From Vicinamibacteria bacterium (GTDB taxonomy: Bacteria; Acidobacteriota; Vicinamibacteria; Fen-336), in contig DATMML010000133.1 of the NCBI GenBank assembly GCA_035570235.1, positions 1-64,000 of the forward strand: a stretch of 64,000 nt of DNA. Reading direction: 5' to 3'. The notes beneath the pieces were generated by a model that saw only the letters and a program-made list of their open reading frames with translations, had not been told where the DNA came from and searched no databases. This document shows, piece by piece, positions 61,380 through 64,000 of the stretch; position 1 is the stretch's first letter, and every line of letters starts with the position of its first letter. The translations under genes and the position numbers were made by a program.

Positions 61380-64000
61380 CAGATGTCCTCCTCTTGGGTC
61401 GGTGGCCTTCTCTCCTCTGTTGCCCCCGCCCCTCGCTGAGCGCCAGGGCGTGGTCCGGTCCCTGACGCGACCGGATGAGGTGGCCGAGGGCTCGCACGGT
61501 CGGGGCCTCGAAGAGCGTGGCCACGGAGAGTTCGACCGGGAACTCCTTGCGGACACGACCCATCAGGTGGACGGCAAGGAGGGACGAGCCCCCCAGCTCG
61601 AAGAAGTTGTCATCCGCCCCCACGCGGTCGATCCCGAGCATCTGGGCCCAGAGGGTGGCCAGCTGGCGGTCCACGGGGTCCTCGGGGGTGACGTAGACGG
61701 CGCTCATCTCGGGCCGCGCGTGCCGCTCGGCCTCCGGAGACGAGGAGGCTGCGCCGGCCCCTCCCGGGACCTCCCGCCGCGTCCACTCCGCGAGACGCGT
61801 GCCAAGGGGTGTGGTGGACACGACGATCTGAGGCGGCGAGCCCAGGGTCAGGAGCCGCGCGAAGGCTTCGCCACCCTCCTCCGCGGAGATCGCGGTCGAT
61901 GCGAGTCGACCACCCCCCTCGACGATCCCGGAGCCGAGCTGCCAGCCGTCCCAGCAGACACTGACCCAGAAGCGCTTCCCCTTCTGGTGCTGGCGGCGAG
62001 CGAAGGCGTCGAGGGCGTGGTTGCCGGCAGCGTAGGCCCCGAGACCCAGGCCTCCCAATACGGTGGAGAGCGATGAGGTGAACAGGACGAAGTCCAGGGA
62101 CTCGTCGCCCAGCAGCCTTTCCAGCACCTCCGCTCCTCCCAGCTTCGGCCGGAGCTGCCGCTCACAGTCCGCCCGCTCGGTTTCAGCAAGGGGGCGGAAA
62201 GCACCCGGACCCAGCTCCGCCGCCGCGTGGATCACGCCGTGGAGGCGCCCGAACCTCTCTCGGGCCAGCCCCAAAACGGCCCGCATCTGGCCGAGGTCAG
62301 CGGCGTCCGCGCTTAAGGCGAGGACCTCGGCTCCCAGGGCCTCCAAATCCTGGACGGCCCGAATCTTCCGGGCTTCCTCGTCGCCGGGGGGGGCAGCGGC
62401 GAGACGCTGCTCCCACTGCGCGCGCTCGGGCAGGCCGGAGCGGCTGGTCAGGACCAGGCGGGCCTTTGCCGTCCGCGCAAGATGGGCGGCGAGGGCGAGG
62501 CCGACCTTCCCTAGCCCGCCCGTCACGAGGTAGACGCCCCGCGGGCGCAGGGGTGCCGCTGTGGGCGCGGTCGCCGCCGGCTCCACGGGTTCGAAGGACA
62601 GGACCCACCGGTGCCGGCCCCGGTACGCGACCGTCGGCTCCGGGGAGGACGAGGCCCCTTCCGCGAGGACCACTTCCGCGAGCACCTCCCGGGACGGCTC
62701 GTCCGGTCCCCCCCTTGGCAGGTCGAGGGTTCGACAGGCGAGGAGAGGGTACTCCTGGGGGATTACCCGGCAGGGGCCGAGCACCGTTGCCGCCAGGGGC
62801 GACAGAGGCTCATTACCGAGCACGTCCTGGACCCCTGCCGTCACGACCAGCAGGCTCGTCTCCCGGTCCTGCCTGCGACCGAGTGCCTGTCCCAGGTGGA
62901 GCACGCTGAGGAGGCCACGCTCCAAGGGGTCCCCTGCGCCCCCTTGCGCACTCCACAGGTGGACAAAGCGGTCGGGCACGCCCCCCTTCGCCGCCAGGTC
63001 GTCCAGCAATTGCTCATACGCTCCGCGCTGCCCGGGCGGGAGGGTGCACTCCCCGGCCTCGCCCCAAGCAAAGCGTGGTCCCGGCCGCACCACCGTCACC
63101 GAGGCGCCCCGGGCGCGCAGGCCTGCCACCAGAGCCGAGCCCAGCGCGCCCTCCTCGGGGAGGAGCACGCACCAGCGCCCTTCGACCGTCTCCCTGTCGA
63201 GGGGCAGGGCCTCCGTTCGCTTCCAGGACGGCGTGTAGAGCCAGCGCTCCACGGGCAACTTCGAAGCCCCCCCCGGGCGCCCCATCTCCGGCTGCGCGGG
63301 GCCCGGGCTCGTTGCATCGACCCAATATCGCTCGCGGTCGAACGCGTATGTTGGGAGCACAACCCGCCGTTGCCCACGGTAGTGGTCACGCGACGACCAA
63401 TCGACCGCGATGCCCGCCGTCCACAAGCGGGCCGCGGTCTGAAGGAAGAAGACTTCGTCTGCCTCCGGCTGGCGGGGATGCGGGAGAGAGGCCAGCGCGA
63501 TCACCGCGGAGTGCCTCCGCTTTGCCAGAGCGACCAGGGTATGACCCGGGCCCACCTCGAGGAGGGTTCGCTTCGGGTCGGCCAGCAGGGTGGCGAGCCC
63601 CTCGGAGAAGCGCACCGTGTCCCGCAGGTGCCCCGCCCAATAAGCGGAGTCGGTGGCCTGCTCCGCAGTGATCCAGGTCCCCGTCCGGTTGGACACGAAG
63701 GGAATCCGAGGCTCCTTCATACGTGCCCTCGCCACGCGGGCCGCAAAGGCGTCGAGGGCCGGCTCCATCAGCCGGGAGTGAAACGCATGCGAGGTCAGCA
63801 CGCGTCCATGGGCCACGTCGAGCTCCTTCAGGCGGGCCTCCAGCCGCTCGATGTCTTCGAACGCCCCTCCGACGACGCAGGCATCCGGCCCATTCACCAC
63901 GCAGAGGTCCAGTCGACCGTCGAGAAGGGGCAGCACCGTCTCCGCGGCGAGGGCCACCGCGGTCATAGCCCCCGGCGGGCAATCCTCCATGAGACGACCG
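61363..64000 (-). CDS. Type I polyketide synthase, AT-KR-carrier, 5' part beyond the window
   Basis: The frame is open to the window end, so the protein is partial; the visible 878 codons begin inside an AT. GRLMEDCPPGAM corresponds to the segment after the AT active site in the sister modules, so KS and the GHSxG serine lie outside. HAFHS is present (malonyl type). KR has VTGGLGKVG and GAYAAGN. The carrier has FFELGGSSL, and a basic tail with RGQQRREGHRPKRR follows. An ATG at 63990 exists but sits in the middle of the AT and is not the start. As the most upstream module visible it shows that the assembly line extends further to the right. Confidence 0.93.
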   Translation of the reverse strand, partial: GRLMEDCPPGAMTAVALAAETVLPLLDGRLDLCVVNGPDACVVGGAFEDIERLEARLKELDVAHGRVLTSHAFHSRLMEPALDAFAARVARARMKEPRIPFVSNRTGTWITAEQATDSAYWAGHLRDTVRFSEGLATLLADPKRTLLEVGPGHTLVALAKRRHSAVIALASLPHPRQPEADEVFFLQTAARLWTAGIAVDWSSRDHYRGQRRVVLPTYAFDRERYWVDATSPGPAQPEMGRPGGASKLPVERWLYTPSWKRTEALPLDRETVEGRWCVLLPEEGALGSALVAGLRARGASVTVVRPGPRFAWGEAGECTLPPGQRGAYEQLLDDLAAKGGVPDRFVHLWSAQGGAGDPLERGLLSVLHLGQALGRRQDRETSLLVVTAGVQDVLGNEPLSPLAATVLGPCRVIPQEYPLLACRTLDLPRGGPDEPSREVLAEVVLAEGASSSPEPTVAYRGRHRWVLSFEPVEPAATAPTAAPLRPRGVYLVTGGLGKVGLALAAHLARTAKARLVLTSRSGLPERAQWEQRLAAAPPGDEEARKIRAVQDLEALGAEVLALSADAADLGQMRAVLGLARERFGRLHGVIHAAAELGPGAFRPLAETERADCERQLRPKLGGAEVLERLLGDESLDFVLFTSSLSTVLGGLGLGAYAAGNHALDAFARRQHQKGKRFWVSVCWDGWQLGSGIVEGGGRLASTAISAEEGGEAFARLLTLGSPPQIVVSTTPLGTRLAEWTRREVPGGAGAASSSPEAERHARPEMSAVYVTPEDPVDRQLATLWAQMLGIDRVGADDNFFELGGSSLLAVHLMGRVRKEFPVELSVATLFEAPTVRALGHLIRSRQGPDHALALSEGRGQQRREGHRPKRRTSDAVVD

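Noticed and set aside
63988-63990. ATG as the start of the right-most PKS gene
   Set aside because: It lies inside the AT domain (GRLMEDCPPG) with coding sequence continuing upstream to the window edge.
42167-64000. Interpretation as a trans-AT PKS
   Set aside because: Three modules have complete malonyl-type AT domains and the partial one has the HAFHS half; only one AT is degenerate.
47952-64000. Hybrid NRPS because of GGHSL-type carriers
   Set aside because: No condensation or adenylation motifs are visible in any of the proteins; the carrier motif alone is not enough.
1-64000. CRISPR array or rRNA operon
   Set aside because: No regularly spaced direct repeats and no rRNA-like sequence were seen.

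Overview
The window is GC-rich and gene-dense, and most likely comes from a member of the Acidobacteriota, probably a soil or sediment lineage. The best markers are a very large secreted protein with the acidobacterial type of VWFA-related domain (3961-6969) and a two-haem cytochrome of the photosynthetic-reaction-centre cytochrome c family seen often in that phylum (9997-11103). The small sigma/membrane/secreted-protein operon at 620-2538 fits too. This placement is inference from gene families; no rRNA gene is present.

Region 1 (1-9469) is a patchwork. It begins with the end of a tRNA-Arg(TCT) and a complete tRNA-His(GTG), followed by a recombinase remnant. Then come an ECF sigma factor operon, a RelE/XRE toxin-antitoxin pair on the minus strand, the VWFA protein, two small orphan (possibly immunity) genes, a frameshifted tyrosine recombinase and a secreted protein built of four DUF4214-like repeats. 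Region 2 (9997-16355) pairs a minus-strand operon (MacB-type ATPase, two FtsX/MacB-type permeases, cytochrome c) with a divergent LytS-type kinase and LytTR regulator.

Region 3 (16538-38483) is an exopolysaccharide locus. A beta-barrel gene diverges from a plus-strand run holding an MsbA-type exporter, Wza, a ComB-like protein, Wzz, a BY-kinase-like ATPase with a damaged P-loop, the initiating sugar-phosphate transferase, a Wzy-like polymerase, a MurJ-like flippase, three NodB deacetylases, a DUF4091/GH123-like protein and three glycosyltransferases. Many of these genes overlap by 4 bp (ATGA or GTGA), which implies translational coupling. A fourth glycosyltransferase and an SGNH hydrolase flank the run. 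The gene set describes a Wzx/Wzy-type polymer that is deacetylated or trimmed during export.

Region 4 (38480-64000) is on the minus strand. It begins, in transcription order, with a modular type I polyketide synthase of at least five proteins (one cut by the window end), each with one module. The visible architecture is KS-AT-KR-carrier without any dehydratase or enoylreductase. The fourth visible protein has an acyltransferase relic that has lost its active-site serine. The last adds a methyltransferase and lacks a thioesterase. A double hairpin ends this transcript. Downstream lie a secreted beta-propeller-like protein and two alpha/beta hydrolases of the kind associated with exosortase loci, although no exosortase is present. 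The polyketide cluster, with its dead acyltransferase and no visible release domain, is the most likely new system here.
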